DNA of 64,000 bases from Zoogloea sp021286885 (GTDB taxonomy: Bacteria > Pseudomonadota > Gammaproteobacteria > Burkholderiales > Rhodocyclaceae), in NCBI RefSeq assembly GCF_041915215.1, contig NZ_JAYSBV010000006.1. One strand, given 5' to 3'. Position 1 is the stretch's first letter. Each line of letters begins with the position of its first letter. Below are positions 32,961-41,352 of the stretch, one piece after another. The notes under the pieces were generated by a model. The model saw nothing but the letters and a program-made list of their open reading frames with translations, ran no database searches and was not told the origin of the DNA. The translations under genes were made by a program, and so were the position numbers.

Positions 32961-33776
32961 CGCTACCGCAGCCTGCTGGCCCCCCTGGCCCCCCTGGCCC
33001 CCCTGGCCCTGAGCCTGGGGCTGGCCGCCTGTGCAAGCCCCGGGGGGCATCCCCAAGATCCCCTGGAGCCCATGAACCGGGCCACCTTCCGGTTCAATGA
33101 CACCGTGGATACCTACGCCCTGCGTCCGGTGGCCCAGGTGTATGCAGAGGCCCCCCTGCCGGTGCGTACCGGCGTCGCCAACTTCTTTGGCAACATCCGG
33201 GATGTCTGGACGGGTGTTAACAATGTTCTTCAGGGCAAGCCCCTGGATGGCGTGTCCGACTTTGGTCGGGTGCTGGTGAACAGCACCATCGGGATGCTCG
33301 GGGTGTTTGACGTGGCCACCGACATGGGGCTGGAAAAGCACGACGAAGACCTGGGCCAGACCCTCGCCGTGTGGGGCGTGGGCGATGGGCCTTACCTGGT
33401 GCTGCCCCTGCTCGGGCCGAGTACGGTGCGGGATAGCGTGGCCCTGATTGGCGACATGCAGGCCGATCCGGTGGGCCATGTGGAAGATATCCCCACCCGC
33501 AACAGCCTGCGGGCCTTGCGCATCGTGAATACCCGGGCCGGTCTGCTGGGGGCGGATGAAGCCGCCAATCAGGCGGCCCTCGACAAATACGAATACTTCC
33601 GTAGTTTCTATCTGCAATATCGGCGTGGCCAGATTTACGACGGCCAGCCGCCCCGTATCAAAGACCCGGACGATGAAGCCGGGCTGGACGATGCGCCCGA
33701 GACCCCGAGCGCTGCCTTGAAGCTGGATGCCCAGCCTCTGGCTGCTTCCGTGGCCCCTGTGGAGAACCCCCAATGA
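32907..33776 (+). CDS. mlaA: Outer-membrane lipoprotein MlaA (VacJ)
   Basis: A lipoprotein of 289 residues (from ATG 32907) of the VacJ family that removes misplaced phospholipid from the outer leaflet and hands it to MlaC. The lipobox is GLAAC; the VacJ core is DPLEPMNRATFRFND, VANFFGNIRDVWTGVNNVLQ, FGRVLVNSTIG and YLVLPLLGPSTVRD. The start is ambiguous because a 27-bp tandem duplication carries the start codon twice: ATG 32907 and ATG 32934, and a GTG 32877 is also in frame. None has a good Shine-Dalgarno sequence at the right distance; ATG 32934 gives the most usual signal peptide (Cys at residue 33). Overlaps mlaC. Confidence 0.92.
   Translation: MNHIHPTTTMNHIHPTAARYRSLLAPLAPLAPLALSLGLAACASPGGHPQDPLEPMNRATFRFNDTVDTYALRPVAQVYAEAPLPVRTGVANFFGNIRDVWTGVNNVLQGKPLDGVSDFGRVLVNSTIGMLGVFDVATDMGLEKHDEDLGQTLAVWGVGDGPYLVLPLLGPSTVRDSVALIGDMQADPVGHVEDIPTRNSLRALRIVNTRAGLLGADEAANQAALDKYEYFRSFYLQYRRGQIYDGQPPRIKDPDDEAGLDDAPETPSAALKLDAQPLAASVAPVENPQ
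32976..33011 (+). repeat. 9-bp tandem repeat in the mlaA signal peptide
   Basis: Three perfect copies of CTGGCCCCC followed by a partial fourth encode Leu-Ala-Pro steps in the hydrophobic core of the signal peptide. A slippage-prone tract that changes length without breaking frame. Confidence 0.8.
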
Positions 33777-34423
33777 TGACGAAGACTCTGTTTCCCCGTG
33801 TTTCCCGCCTGTGTGCAGCCCTGGTGCTGAGCGCCGGTATGTCCATGTCCGCCCTGGCCGACACCCAGGCACCCGATGCCCTGGTCAAGAGCGTGACCGA
33901 TGATGTGGTCACCATCGTGCGCCAGGATAAGGCCATCCAGTCCGGCGATACCCGCAAGGCCGTGGAACTAGTCGAAACCCGGGTGCTGCCCAACTTCGAT
34001 TTTGCCCACATGACCCGCCTGGCCGTGGGTAAGGACTGGAAGCAGGCCACCCCGGAGCAGAAGACCGCCCTGACCCAGGAGTTCAAAACCCTGCTGGTGC
34101 GCACCTACTCCAACGCCCTGACCCAGTACAAAAACCAGCAGATCGACTACAAGCCCTTCAAGGGCAAGCCCGAAGACACCGATGTGGTGGTACGCACCGA
34201 AGTGCGCCAGCCCGGCGCCAAGCCGGTGCAGCTCGACTACGCCCTGGAGCGTCAGGGGGATGCCTGGAAGGTGTACGACGTGATGGTGGCCGGGGTGAGT
34301 CTGGTGACCAACTACCGGGAAACCTTCGCCCAGGAAGTGCGCAACGGGGGCATTGACGGTCTGCTCAAGTCCCTGCGCGACAAAAACAAGCAGCTCGAAT
34401 CCCAGGTGGCCGCCAAAAAATGA
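33773..34423 (+). CDS. mlaC: Periplasmic phospholipid shuttle protein MlaC
   Basis: A 216-residue periplasmic protein (Ttg2D/MlaC family) that carries a phospholipid between MlaA and MlaD. Signal peptide SRLCAALVLSAGMSMSALA with cleavage before DTQAPD. Core landmarks: RKAVELVETRVLPNFDFAHM, LAVGKDWKQATPEQ, FKTLLVRTYSNAL and YDVMVAGVSLVTNYRETF. The start overlaps the mlaA stop and the stop overlaps mlaB. Confidence 0.94.
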   Translation: MMTKTLFPRVSRLCAALVLSAGMSMSALADTQAPDALVKSVTDDVVTIVRQDKAIQSGDTRKAVELVETRVLPNFDFAHMTRLAVGKDWKQATPEQKTALTQEFKTLLVRTYSNALTQYKNQQIDYKPFKGKPEDTDVVVRTEVRQPGAKPVQLDYALERQGDAWKVYDVMVAGVSLVTNYRETFAQEVRNGGIDGLLKSLRDKNKQLESQVAAKK

Positions 34424-34701
34424 GCGATACGCCCGCCGGGTGCCTGAAACTGTCTGGCCCGCTCACCCTGGCAGAGGTGGGCGGTCTGCTGGATGACGGG
34501 CGTGCCCAGATCGCCCAGGGCCTGCAAGTGCTAGACTTGTCGGCTGTCACCCAGGTGGATTCCGCCGCCCTGGCCCTGTTGCTGGCCTGGCTGCGTAGCG
34601 CCCGGGAAGCCGGGCGTTCCCTTTCCATTGTCGGCGCACCGCCGGCCCTGCAAAGTCTCGCGTCCCTCTACGACGTCGATTCCATCCTGCCCCTGGCCTG
34701 A
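34420..34701 (+). CDS. mlaB: STAS-domain protein MlaB
   Basis: A 93-residue STAS-domain subunit that binds MlaF and is needed for complex assembly. The STAS pattern is LKLSGPLTLAEV, then QVLDLSAVTQVDSAALALLL with the conserved Ser-Ala, and a C-terminal helix. ATGA overlap with mlaC. It closes the mlaFEDACB set, with mlaA inside the cluster as in other betaproteobacteria. Confidence 0.9.
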   Translation: MSDTPAGCLKLSGPLTLAEVGGLLDDGRAQIAQGLQVLDLSAVTQVDSAALALLLAWLRSAREAGRSLSIVGAPPALQSLASLYDVDSILPLA

Positions 34702-34726
34702 GGCCCGGGGCTTTTCCGGTTCTTCC

Positions 34727-35635
34727 ATGAAGTCTGTACCCGCAATCCGCGTGAGCGGCGTCACCAAGCGCTTTGGCAGCCTCCAGGCCCTGGGGGGCGT
34801 GGATCTGGAGATCCAGCAGGGCGAGTTCTTCGGCCTGCTGGGGCATAACGGCGCCGGCAAGACCACCCTGATTTCCTCCCTCGCGGGCCTTAGCCGCCCG
34901 GATGGGGGCACCCTGGAGATCATGGGCCACGATGTGCAGCGGGATTACCGGGCTGCGCGCCTGGCGCTGGGGGTGGTGCCCCAGGAGCTGGTGTTTGACC
35001 CCTTCTTCTCGGTACGCGAGATGCTGCGCATCCAGTCGGGCTATTTCGGCATCCGCAACAACGACGACTGGATCGACGAACTCCTGCACCACCTGGATCT
35101 CACCGCCAAGGCCGAGGCCAACATGCGCATGCTCTCGGGCGGGATGAAGCGCCGGGCCCTGGTGGCCCAGGCCCTGGTCCATCGCCCGCCGGTCATCGTG
35201 CTGGACGAGCCGACCGCCGGGGTGGATGTGGGTTTGCGCCAGGGGCTGTGGCAGTTCATCCGCAAGCTCAATCAGGAAGGGCACACCATCGTACTGACCA
35301 CCCACTACCTGGAAGAAGCCGAAACCCTGTGCGGGCGCATTGCCATGCTCAAGGCTGGCAAGGTGGTGGCCCTGGACAGCACCGCCAATCTGCTCCAGCG
35401 CTTTGCCCGGCGGGTGCTGGAAGTCACCCTTGCCGCGCCCCTGAGCCTCCCGCCGGCCCTGGCTGCCCGGGTGCTGAAGCAGGACGGCTTGCACTTCACC
35501 TTCGGGTTTGAGGCCTACGACGAAGTGGCCGGCCTGCTCGCTGCCCTGGCTGCTGCCGGGGGCCACATCCACGACATGAACCTGGGCAAGCCCGACCTGG
35601 AACAGGTCTTTATGGGCGTGATGAACCAGAACTGA
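34727..35635 (+). CDS. ABC-2 type transporter ATP-binding protein (YadG-like)
   Basis: A 302-residue ABC ATPase with Walker A GHNGAGKTT, signature LSGGMKRRALVAQAL and Walker B VIVLDEPTAGVD, plus a C-terminal extension of about 80 residues typical for ABC-2 exporters. It pairs with the permease gene that follows 21 bases later. The pair matches E. coli yadGH in layout. It lies between mlaB and ibaG, so it is part of the envelope cluster; the substrate is unknown. Confidence 0.92.
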   Translation: MKSVPAIRVSGVTKRFGSLQALGGVDLEIQQGEFFGLLGHNGAGKTTLISSLAGLSRPDGGTLEIMGHDVQRDYRAARLALGVVPQELVFDPFFSVREMLRIQSGYFGIRNNDDWIDELLHHLDLTAKAEANMRMLSGGMKRRALVAQALVHRPPVIVLDEPTAGVDVGLRQGLWQFIRKLNQEGHTIVLTTHYLEEAETLCGRIAMLKAGKVVALDSTANLLQRFARRVLEVTLAAPLSLPPALAARVLKQDGLHFTFGFEAYDEVAGLLAALAAAGGHIHDMNLGKPDLEQVFMGVMNQN

Positions 35636-35656
35636 CAAAACTACGAGCCAAGGCCC

Positions 35657-36412
35657 ATGGAAGGTTTCAAGACCCTGCTGTACAAGGAGTGCCTGCGCTT
35701 CTGGAAAGTCGGTTTCCAGACCGTGCTGTCGCCGGTGCTCACCGCCGTGCTGTATCTGCTCATCTTCGGCCATGTGCTGGACGGCCACGTGGAGCCCCTG
35801 CCCGGAGTGGCCTACACCAGCTTTCTGGTGCCGGGTCTGGTAATGATGACCATCCTCCAGAACGCGTTTGCCAACAGTTCTTCGTCCCTGATCCAGAGCA
35901 AGATCACCGGCAACATCGTGTTCGTGCTGCTGCCGCCCATTTCTTACCGGGAGTTTTACGCCGCCTACGTGCTGGCCTCCATTGCCCGGGCCCTGCTGTG
36001 CGGGCTGGGCGTGCTGCTGGTGTCTTTGCCGTTTGCATCCTTCCCCTTTGCGGAGCCGGGCTGGATTCTTGCTTTTTCCCTGGTGGGTGGGGCGTTTTTG
36101 GGCAGCCTTGGGGTGATCGCCGGGATCTGGGCGGACAAGTTCGACCAGCTGGCGGCCTTCCAGAACTTCCTGATAATGCCGCTGACCATGCTCTCCGGCG
36201 TGTTCTATTCCATCCATTCGCTCCCGCCTTTCTGGCTGGGAGTGTCGCATTTCAACCCGTTTTTCTTCATGATTGACGGTTTCCGTTACGGGTTTTTCGG
36301 GGCCTCGGATGTCTCTCCGTGGATGAGCATCGGGGTCGTATCGGTCTGTTTTGTAGCGCTCGCCTTGTTAACCCTCCGGCTGTTGGCCCGGGGCTACAAG
36401 CTGCGGGCCTGA
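35657..36412 (+). CDS. ABC-2 type transporter permease (YadH-like)
   Basis: A 251-residue ABC-2 permease with six hydrophobic helices. Family landmarks: VLSPVLTAVLYLLIFGHVL, the cytoplasmic SFLVPGLVMMTILQNAF, IVFVLLPPISYREFY and the conserved LSGVFYSIHSLPPFW. It should form a dimer with the ATPase encoded just upstream. E. coli YadH and similar proteins are thought to act on envelope lipids or polysaccharide, but the substrate here is not known. Confidence 0.92.
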   Translation: MEGFKTLLYKECLRFWKVGFQTVLSPVLTAVLYLLIFGHVLDGHVEPLPGVAYTSFLVPGLVMMTILQNAFANSSSSLIQSKITGNIVFVLLPPISYREFYAAYVLASIARALLCGLGVLLVSLPFASFPFAEPGWILAFSLVGGAFLGSLGVIAGIWADKFDQLAAFQNFLIMPLTMLSGVFYSIHSLPPFWLGVSHFNPFFFMIDGFRYGFFGASDVSPWMSIGVVSVCFVALALLTLRLLARGYKLRA

Positions 36413-36425
36413 GGAGGTTTACACC

Positions 36426-36680
36426 ATGTTTCCGGCAAACGAAGTCGAACGCCTGATCCGCGAAGGTCTGGCCTGTGATTACCTGAAGATTGAAGGCGAT
36501 GACGGCACCCATTTTTCGGGTATCGTGGTGAGCGCCGTATTTGAAGGCAAGCCCCGGGTGCGTCAGCACCAGGCGGTGTATGCCACCCTGGGCAAGCTGA
36601 TGGGCAACGAGATCCACGCCCTTCAACTGAGCACCTATACCCCTGCCCAGTGGGCAGCGTTTCAGAAGGAACTGGGCTGA
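36426..36680 (+). CDS. ibaG: BolA family protein IbaG
   Basis: An 84-residue BolA-type protein (IbaG/YrbA group) that works with monothiol glutaredoxin in Fe-S cluster handling and acid response. Key features are the helix EVERLIREGL, GTHFSGIVVSAVFEGKPRV with the BolA-type loop, and the nucleic-acid-like motif RVRQHQAVYATLGKLMGNEI with the conserved His of the family. AGGAGG lies just upstream (36411-36416). The ibaG-murA order is the same as in E. coli. Confidence 0.92.
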   Translation: MFPANEVERLIREGLACDYLKIEGDDGTHFSGIVVSAVFEGKPRVRQHQAVYATLGKLMGNEIHALQLSTYTPAQWAAFQKELG

Positions 36681-36692
36681 GCCCTTTGTTGC

Positions 36693-37943
36693 ATGGACAA
36701 GTTACTGATTGAAGGCGGCACCCGGCTTGCGGGCGAGATCGCCATTTCTGGCGCCAAGAATGCGGCCCTGCCCATTCTGTGCGCTGCGCTCCTTACAAAA
36801 GAACCCGTCACCTTCACCAATGTGCCCCGTCTGAACGACATCGGCACCCTGCTGCGTCTGCTCGAACAGATGGGCGTGAAGGTGGAGCGGGACGGCGACC
36901 GGGTGACCCTCGATGCCGGCGGCGTCGCCAATCCGGTGGCCCCCTACGAGCTGGTCAAGACCATGCGCGCCTCCATCCTGGTGCTGGGCCCCTTGGTGGC
37001 ACGCTTTGGCTCCGCCAAGGTGAGCCTGCCCGGCGGCTGCGCCATTGGGGCCCGCCCGGTGGATCAGCACATCAAGGGTCTGCAGGCCATGGGCGCCACC
37101 GTCAAGGTGGAACACGGCTATGTGAACGCCGAGTGCCCGCGCCTCAAGGGTGCCCGTCTGTTCACCGACATGGTGACGGTGACGGGCACCGAAAACCTGA
37201 TGATGGCCGCCTGCCTGGCCGACGGTGAAACCGTGATCGAAAACGCCGCCCGGGAACCCGAGGTGGTGGATCTGGCCAACTGCCTGGTGGCCATGGGGGC
37301 CCGTATCTCCGGCGCCGGCGGCGACGTGATCCGCATCCAGGGCGTCAAGGAACTCCACGGCGCCACCCACCGGGTGATGCCCGACCGGATCGAGACCGGC
37401 ACCTACCTGTGCGCGGCCGCCGTGACCGGGGGCGAGGTGCGCCTCACCAACACCTCCAGCAGCTACCTGGATGCGGTCATCGACAAGCTGATGGATGCGG
37501 GCTGCGAAGTGTTCAGCGAGCGCGACGCGATCCGCCTGAAGGCCCCCGCCCGGCTCCAGGCCGTGAGCCTGCGCACCGCCCCGTATCCGGCTTTCCCCAC
37601 CGACATGCAGGCCCAGTTCATGGCCCTGAACGCGGTGGCCGAAGGTACGGCGGTGATACGCGAGACCATCTTTGAAAACCGCTTCATGCATGCGGTCGAA
37701 CTCCAGCGCCTGGGCGCCGACATCCGGATCGACGGCAACACCGCCTTCGTGAAGGGCGTGGCCGGCCTGCAGGGTGCCACCGTGATGGCCACCGACCTGC
37801 GCGCCTCTGCCAGTCTGGTGATTGCCGGTCTGGTGGCCGAAGGCAGCACCATCATCGAGCGCATCTATCACCTGGATCGGGGCTACGAAAACCTGGAGGC
37901 CAAGCTGGCCGCCCTGGGAGCCCGGGTCGAGCGGCTCAAATAA
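36693..37943 (+). CDS. murA: UDP-N-acetylglucosamine 1-carboxyvinyltransferase
   Basis: The 416-residue MurA that adds enolpyruvate to UDP-GlcNAc, the first committed step of peptidoglycan synthesis and target of fosfomycin. The N terminus IEGGTRLAGEIAISGAKNAA, the active-site Cys116 in LPGGCAIGARPVDQH and the C-terminal LDRGYENLEAKLAALGA are all family features; the Cys means normal fosfomycin sensitivity at this site. Length is normal. Start 13 bases after ibaG. The his operon follows after 82 bases. Confidence 0.97.
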   Translation: MDKLLIEGGTRLAGEIAISGAKNAALPILCAALLTKEPVTFTNVPRLNDIGTLLRLLEQMGVKVERDGDRVTLDAGGVANPVAPYELVKTMRASILVLGPLVARFGSAKVSLPGGCAIGARPVDQHIKGLQAMGATVKVEHGYVNAECPRLKGARLFTDMVTVTGTENLMMAACLADGETVIENAAREPEVVDLANCLVAMGARISGAGGDVIRIQGVKELHGATHRVMPDRIETGTYLCAAAVTGGEVRLTNTSSSYLDAVIDKLMDAGCEVFSERDAIRLKAPARLQAVSLRTAPYPAFPTDMQAQFMALNAVAEGTAVIRETIFENRFMHAVELQRLGADIRIDGNTAFVKGVAGLQGATVMATDLRASASLVIAGLVAEGSTIIERIYHLDRGYENLEAKLAALGARVERLK

Positions 37944-38025
37944 AATCCGGGGTTTTATCCCTGAAGCCGGGCCGTCCTGGGGGCGGCTCGGCTAAAATCG
38001 CTTTTTTGCCAAGAAGATCACGACC

Positions 38026-38670
38026 TTGAACGGCATCACGCTCGCCCTTTCCAAGGGCCGAATTTTTGAAGAGACCCTGCCGCTGCTGGCTGCTGCCGGG
38101 ATCACTCCGACCGACAACCCCGAAACCTCGCGCAAGCTGATCATCGGCACTAACCGCCCCGATGTGCAGTTGGTGATCGTGCGCGCCACCGATACGCCCA
38201 CCTATGTCCAGTACGGCGCTGCCGACCTGGGCATCGCCGGCAAGGATGTGCTGCTCGAACACGGCAGCACCGGCCTCTACCAGCCCCTGGACCTGAACAT
38301 CGCCAAGTGCCGGCTGTGTGTGGCCACCCCCAAGGATTTCGACTACGCCGCCGCCGTCAAGCGCGGGGCCCGCATCCGGGTTGCCACCAAGTATGTGAAG
38401 GCTGCCAAGGAGCACTTCGCCGCCAAGGGCATGCACGTGGATCTGATCAAGCTCTACGGCTCCATGGAGCTGGCGCCCCTGGTGGGCCTGGCCGATGTGA
38501 TCGTCGATCTGGTCTCCACCGGCGGCACCCTGCGCGCCAACAATCTGGTGGAAGTCGAAGAAATCATGCCCATCAGTTCGCGCCTGGTTGTGAACCAGGC
38601 GTCCCTCAAGCTCAAGCACGCGCTGATTCAGCCCGTGCTGGATGCCTTTGCCGGAGCCATCAAGCCATGA
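38026..38670 (+). CDS. hisG: ATP phosphoribosyltransferase, short form
   Basis: A 214-residue catalytic subunit that starts histidine synthesis from ATP and PRPP. It is the short form (HisG-S), lacking the C-terminal regulatory domain, so it needs HisZ, which is not in this window. Start is TTG at 38026, giving MNGITLALSKGRIFEETLP, the family N terminus; there is no nearby ATG and an AAGAAG lies upstream. A TAAAAT -10 element is at 37992-37997. Landmarks: YVQYGAADLGIAGKDVLLE, VATKYVKAAKEHFA and IVDLVSTGGTLRANNL. Confidence 0.95.
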   Translation: MNGITLALSKGRIFEETLPLLAAAGITPTDNPETSRKLIIGTNRPDVQLVIVRATDTPTYVQYGAADLGIAGKDVLLEHGSTGLYQPLDLNIAKCRLCVATPKDFDYAAAVKRGARIRVATKYVKAAKEHFAAKGMHVDLIKLYGSMELAPLVGLADVIVDLVSTGGTLRANNLVEVEEIMPISSRLVVNQASLKLKHALIQPVLDAFAGAIKP

Positions 38671-39983
38671 CTGCCCTGATCCGTCGCCTCTCTTCCGCCG
38701 ACCCCGGTTTCACCGCCACCCTGGACGCCCTGCTGGCCTTCGAGGGCAGCACCGATGCCGCCATCGAGCATGCGGTGACGGACATCCTGCACGCGGTGCG
38801 TACCCGTGGGGATGAGGCCGTGGTGGAGTTCACCCGCCGTTTCGACCGCCTCGACGCCGCCGACATGGGCGCCCTGGAGCTGCCCCGGGCAGATCTGGAA
38901 GCCGCCCTCGCCAGCCTCAGCCCTGCCCAGCGGGAGGCCCTGGAGGCCGCCGCAGCCCGGGTGCGCAGCTATCACGAGCGTCAGCGCCTCGAATCCTGGC
39001 GCTACGCCGATGAAGCCCCCGGCATGGCCGGCACCTACCTGGGCCAGAAGGTCACGCCGCTGGATCGGGTGGGCCTGTACGTGCCCGGTGGGCGCGCTTC
39101 CTACCCCAGCTCGGTGCTGATGAACGCCATTCCCGCCAAGGTGGCCGGGGTGGGCGAACTCATCATGGTGGTGCCCACCCCCGGCGGTGAGCGCAACCCG
39201 CTGGTGCTGGCGGCGGCGGCCATTACCGGCGTGGATCGGGTGTTCACCATCGGTGGCGCCCAGGCCGTGGCCGCCCTGGCCTATGGCACCCAGACCATTC
39301 CCCAGGTGGACAAGATCGTCGGCCCGGGCAATGCCTATGTGGCCAGCGCCAAGCGCCGGGTGTTCGGCACCGTCGGGATCGACATGGTGGCCGGGCCTTC
39401 CGAAGTGCTGGTGATTTCCGACGGTTCCGGCAACCCCGATTGGGTGGCCATGGACCTCTTCGCCCAGGCCGAGCACGATGAGCTGGCCCAGTCCATCCTG
39501 CTGTGTACCGACGCCGGCTTCATCGCCCGGGTGGAAGAGAGCATCGCCCGCCTGTTGCCCGAAATGCCGCGCCAGGAAACCATCGCCATCTCCCTGCGCA
39601 ACCGGGGTGCCCTGGTGCTGGTGCAGGATCTGGAAGAAGCCTGCGCCATTGCCAACCGGATCGCCCCGGAGCACCTGGAGCTGTCCCTCGAAGACCCGAA
39701 CCCCTGGGTGGATCGCATCCGCCACGCGGGCGCGATCTTCATCGGTCACCACTCGGTAGAGGCCCTGGGCGACTACTGCGCCGGCCCCAACCACGTGTTG
39801 CCCACCATGCGCAGCGCCCGCTTCTCCAGCCCGCTGGGGGTGTACGACTTCCAGAAGCGCACCAGCCTGATCGAAGTCTCCGCCCAAGGCGCCCAGGTGC
39901 TGGCCCGGGTGGCTTCGGTGCTGGCCCACGGCGAAGGCCTCCAGGCCCATGCCCGCTCGGCAGAGATGCGCCTGAAGGACTGA
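38667..39983 (+). CDS. hisD: Histidinol dehydrogenase
   Basis: A 438-residue zinc enzyme that oxidises histidinol to histidine in two NAD-dependent steps. The signature is the stretch from VDKIVGPGNAYVASAKRRVF through IDMVAGPSEVLV, with the zinc ligands in AQAEHDE and the catalytic His pair near GHHSVEALGDYCAGPNHVLP. Start overlaps the hisG stop (ATGA). Normal length. A strong terminator follows, before the inverted hisC. Confidence 0.97.
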   Translation: MTALIRRLSSADPGFTATLDALLAFEGSTDAAIEHAVTDILHAVRTRGDEAVVEFTRRFDRLDAADMGALELPRADLEAALASLSPAQREALEAAAARVRSYHERQRLESWRYADEAPGMAGTYLGQKVTPLDRVGLYVPGGRASYPSSVLMNAIPAKVAGVGELIMVVPTPGGERNPLVLAAAAITGVDRVFTIGGAQAVAALAYGTQTIPQVDKIVGPGNAYVASAKRRVFGTVGIDMVAGPSEVLVISDGSGNPDWVAMDLFAQAEHDELAQSILLCTDAGFIARVEESIARLLPEMPRQETIAISLRNRGALVLVQDLEEACAIANRIAPEHLELSLEDPNPWVDRIRHAGAIFIGHHSVEALGDYCAGPNHVLPTMRSARFSSPLGVYDFQKRTSLIEVSAQGAQVLARVASVLAHGEGLQAHARSAEMRLKD

Positions 39984-40045
39984 GGCGGTGCGTGGTTGAA
40001 TCTGCCCCCGGTGCTAGCCGGGCGCAGCTTCAGCCCGCGCTGCCC

Positions 40046-40090
40046 ATAAAAAAACCGCGCCCCCGATGACGGGTGGCGCGGTTTTTTTAT
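40046..40090. terminator. Bidirectional terminator between hisD and hisC
   Basis: A 16-bp perfect stem ATAAAAAAACCGCGCC/GGCGCGGTTTTTTTAT with a 13-base GC-rich loop. T runs on both strands fit the convergent hisD and hisC genes. Confidence 0.9.
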
Positions 40091-40114
40091 GGTGCAGAAG
40101 GCGGCGTGCTGCTC

Positions 40115-40140
40115 AGGTGGCCATGTTCAGGCGGCCACCT
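40115..40140 (-). other. Small hairpin directly after hisC
   Basis: Perfect 8-bp stem AGGTGGCC/GGCCACCT immediately downstream of the hisC stop codon. It has no T tract and probably assists the stronger terminator 25 bases further. Confidence 0.45.
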
Positions 40141-41235
40141 TCAGGCCGCCAGAATCTCCCGCAGGGCGCCCACCAACTGCGCGCATTGCGCGTCGGTGCC
40201 CACGGTGATGCGCAGGAACTGGTCGATGCGGGCGGCCTTGAAGTGGCGCACGATGATGCTGCGTTCGCGCAGGGCGGCGGCCAGTTGGGCGGCGTCCCGG
40301 CCCGGGTGGCGGGCGAACACGAAGTTGGCGGCGGAAGGCAGCACCTCAAAGCCCAGCCCAGCCAGATCCTGGCTTAGTTGTTCGCGGCTGGCGATGACCT
40401 GCTTGCGGGTCTGGTCGAAGTAGGCTTCGTCTTCGATGGCGGCGCAGGCGCCCACCAGGGCGAGGCGGTCCAGGGGGTAGGAGTTGAAGCTGTCCTTCAC
40501 CCGGGTGAGGGCTTCGATCAGCTCAGGTTGGCCAATCGCAAAACCCACCCGCAGCCCGGCCAGGGAGCGGGATTTGGAGAGGGTCTGGGTGACGAGCACG
40601 TTCGGGTGTTCGCGCACCAGGGCCACCGCGCTCGGGATGCTGTCGACACCGCCAAAATCCACATAGGCCTCATCCACCACGATGGGGCTGTCGGGCAGGG
40701 CGGCGGCCAGCCGGGCGATTTCGGCCAGGGGCAGCAGGCGGCCCGTGGGGGCGTTGGGGTTGGGGAAGATCACCGCGCCCACCTGGGCGGCGCCCGGCGC
40801 CAGGTAGTCGTCCACCCGGATCGCAAAGTTTTCATCCAGCGGAATGGTTTTGAACTCGATGCCGTACAGCCCGCAATACACCGGATAAAAACTGTAGGTG
40901 ATGTCCGGGAAGAGCAGGGGGGCGTCGTGCTTGAGCAGGGCCTGGAAGGTATGGGCGAGCACTTCGTCGGAGCTGTTGCCCACGAACACCCAGTTCTCCG
41001 GCACGCCAAAGCGGGTGGCGACCGCTGCCTTGAGGGCGTGGCCGGTGGGGTCGGAGTAGAGCTTCAGGCGATCCCCGTCGGCGCCCAGTTCGTGCTGGAT
41101 CGCGGCCAGCACGCGGGGGCTGGGGGGGTAGGGGTTTTCGTTGGTGTTGAGCTTGACCAGCTTGTCGAGCTTGGGTTGTTCGCCCGGGACATAGGGGGTC
41201 AGGCTGTGAACGACGGGGCTCCAGAAACGGCTCAT
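40141..41235 (-). CDS. hisC: Histidinol-phosphate aminotransferase, inverted in the his operon
   Basis: A 364-residue class II aminotransferase (PLP-dependent) that converts imidazole acetol phosphate to histidinol phosphate. The N terminus YVPGEQPKLDKLVKLNTNEN is characteristic of HisC; the PLP-binding Lys is in TQTLSKSRSLAGLRVGFAI and the conserved Asn in IFPNPNAPTGR. Start at 41235 is chosen because MSRFWSPVVHSLTPYVPG is the usual beginning; the 13 upstream codons are not family-like. It lies between hisD and hisB, its usual position, but on the opposite strand, with its own promoter in the 117 bases shared with hisB. Confidence 0.95.
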   Translation of the reverse strand: MSRFWSPVVHSLTPYVPGEQPKLDKLVKLNTNENPYPPSPRVLAAIQHELGADGDRLKLYSDPTGHALKAAVATRFGVPENWVFVGNSSDEVLAHTFQALLKHDAPLLFPDITYSFYPVYCGLYGIEFKTIPLDENFAIRVDDYLAPGAAQVGAVIFPNPNAPTGRLLPLAEIARLAAALPDSPIVVDEAYVDFGGVDSIPSAVALVREHPNVLVTQTLSKSRSLAGLRVGFAIGQPELIEALTRVKDSFNSYPLDRLALVGACAAIEDEAYFDQTRKQVIASREQLSQDLAGLGFEVLPSAANFVFARHPGRDAAQLAAALRERSIIVRHFKAARIDQFLRITVGTDAQCAQLVGALREILAA

Positions 41236-41352
41236 GGGTTTACTCGCTTGCTCGCGGGCGCAGATGCTGCGCAAGGGGACGGTATGAAACGCTAGATGCT
41301 ATCATGACCCTCTGTTCCCCGTTTCGACCGTTTTTTCCCGGAAAACCGCGCA

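Noticed and set aside
32976..33011. CTGGCCCCC repeats as a CRISPR-like array
   Set aside because: Units are 9 bases with no spacers and lie in a coding signal peptide.
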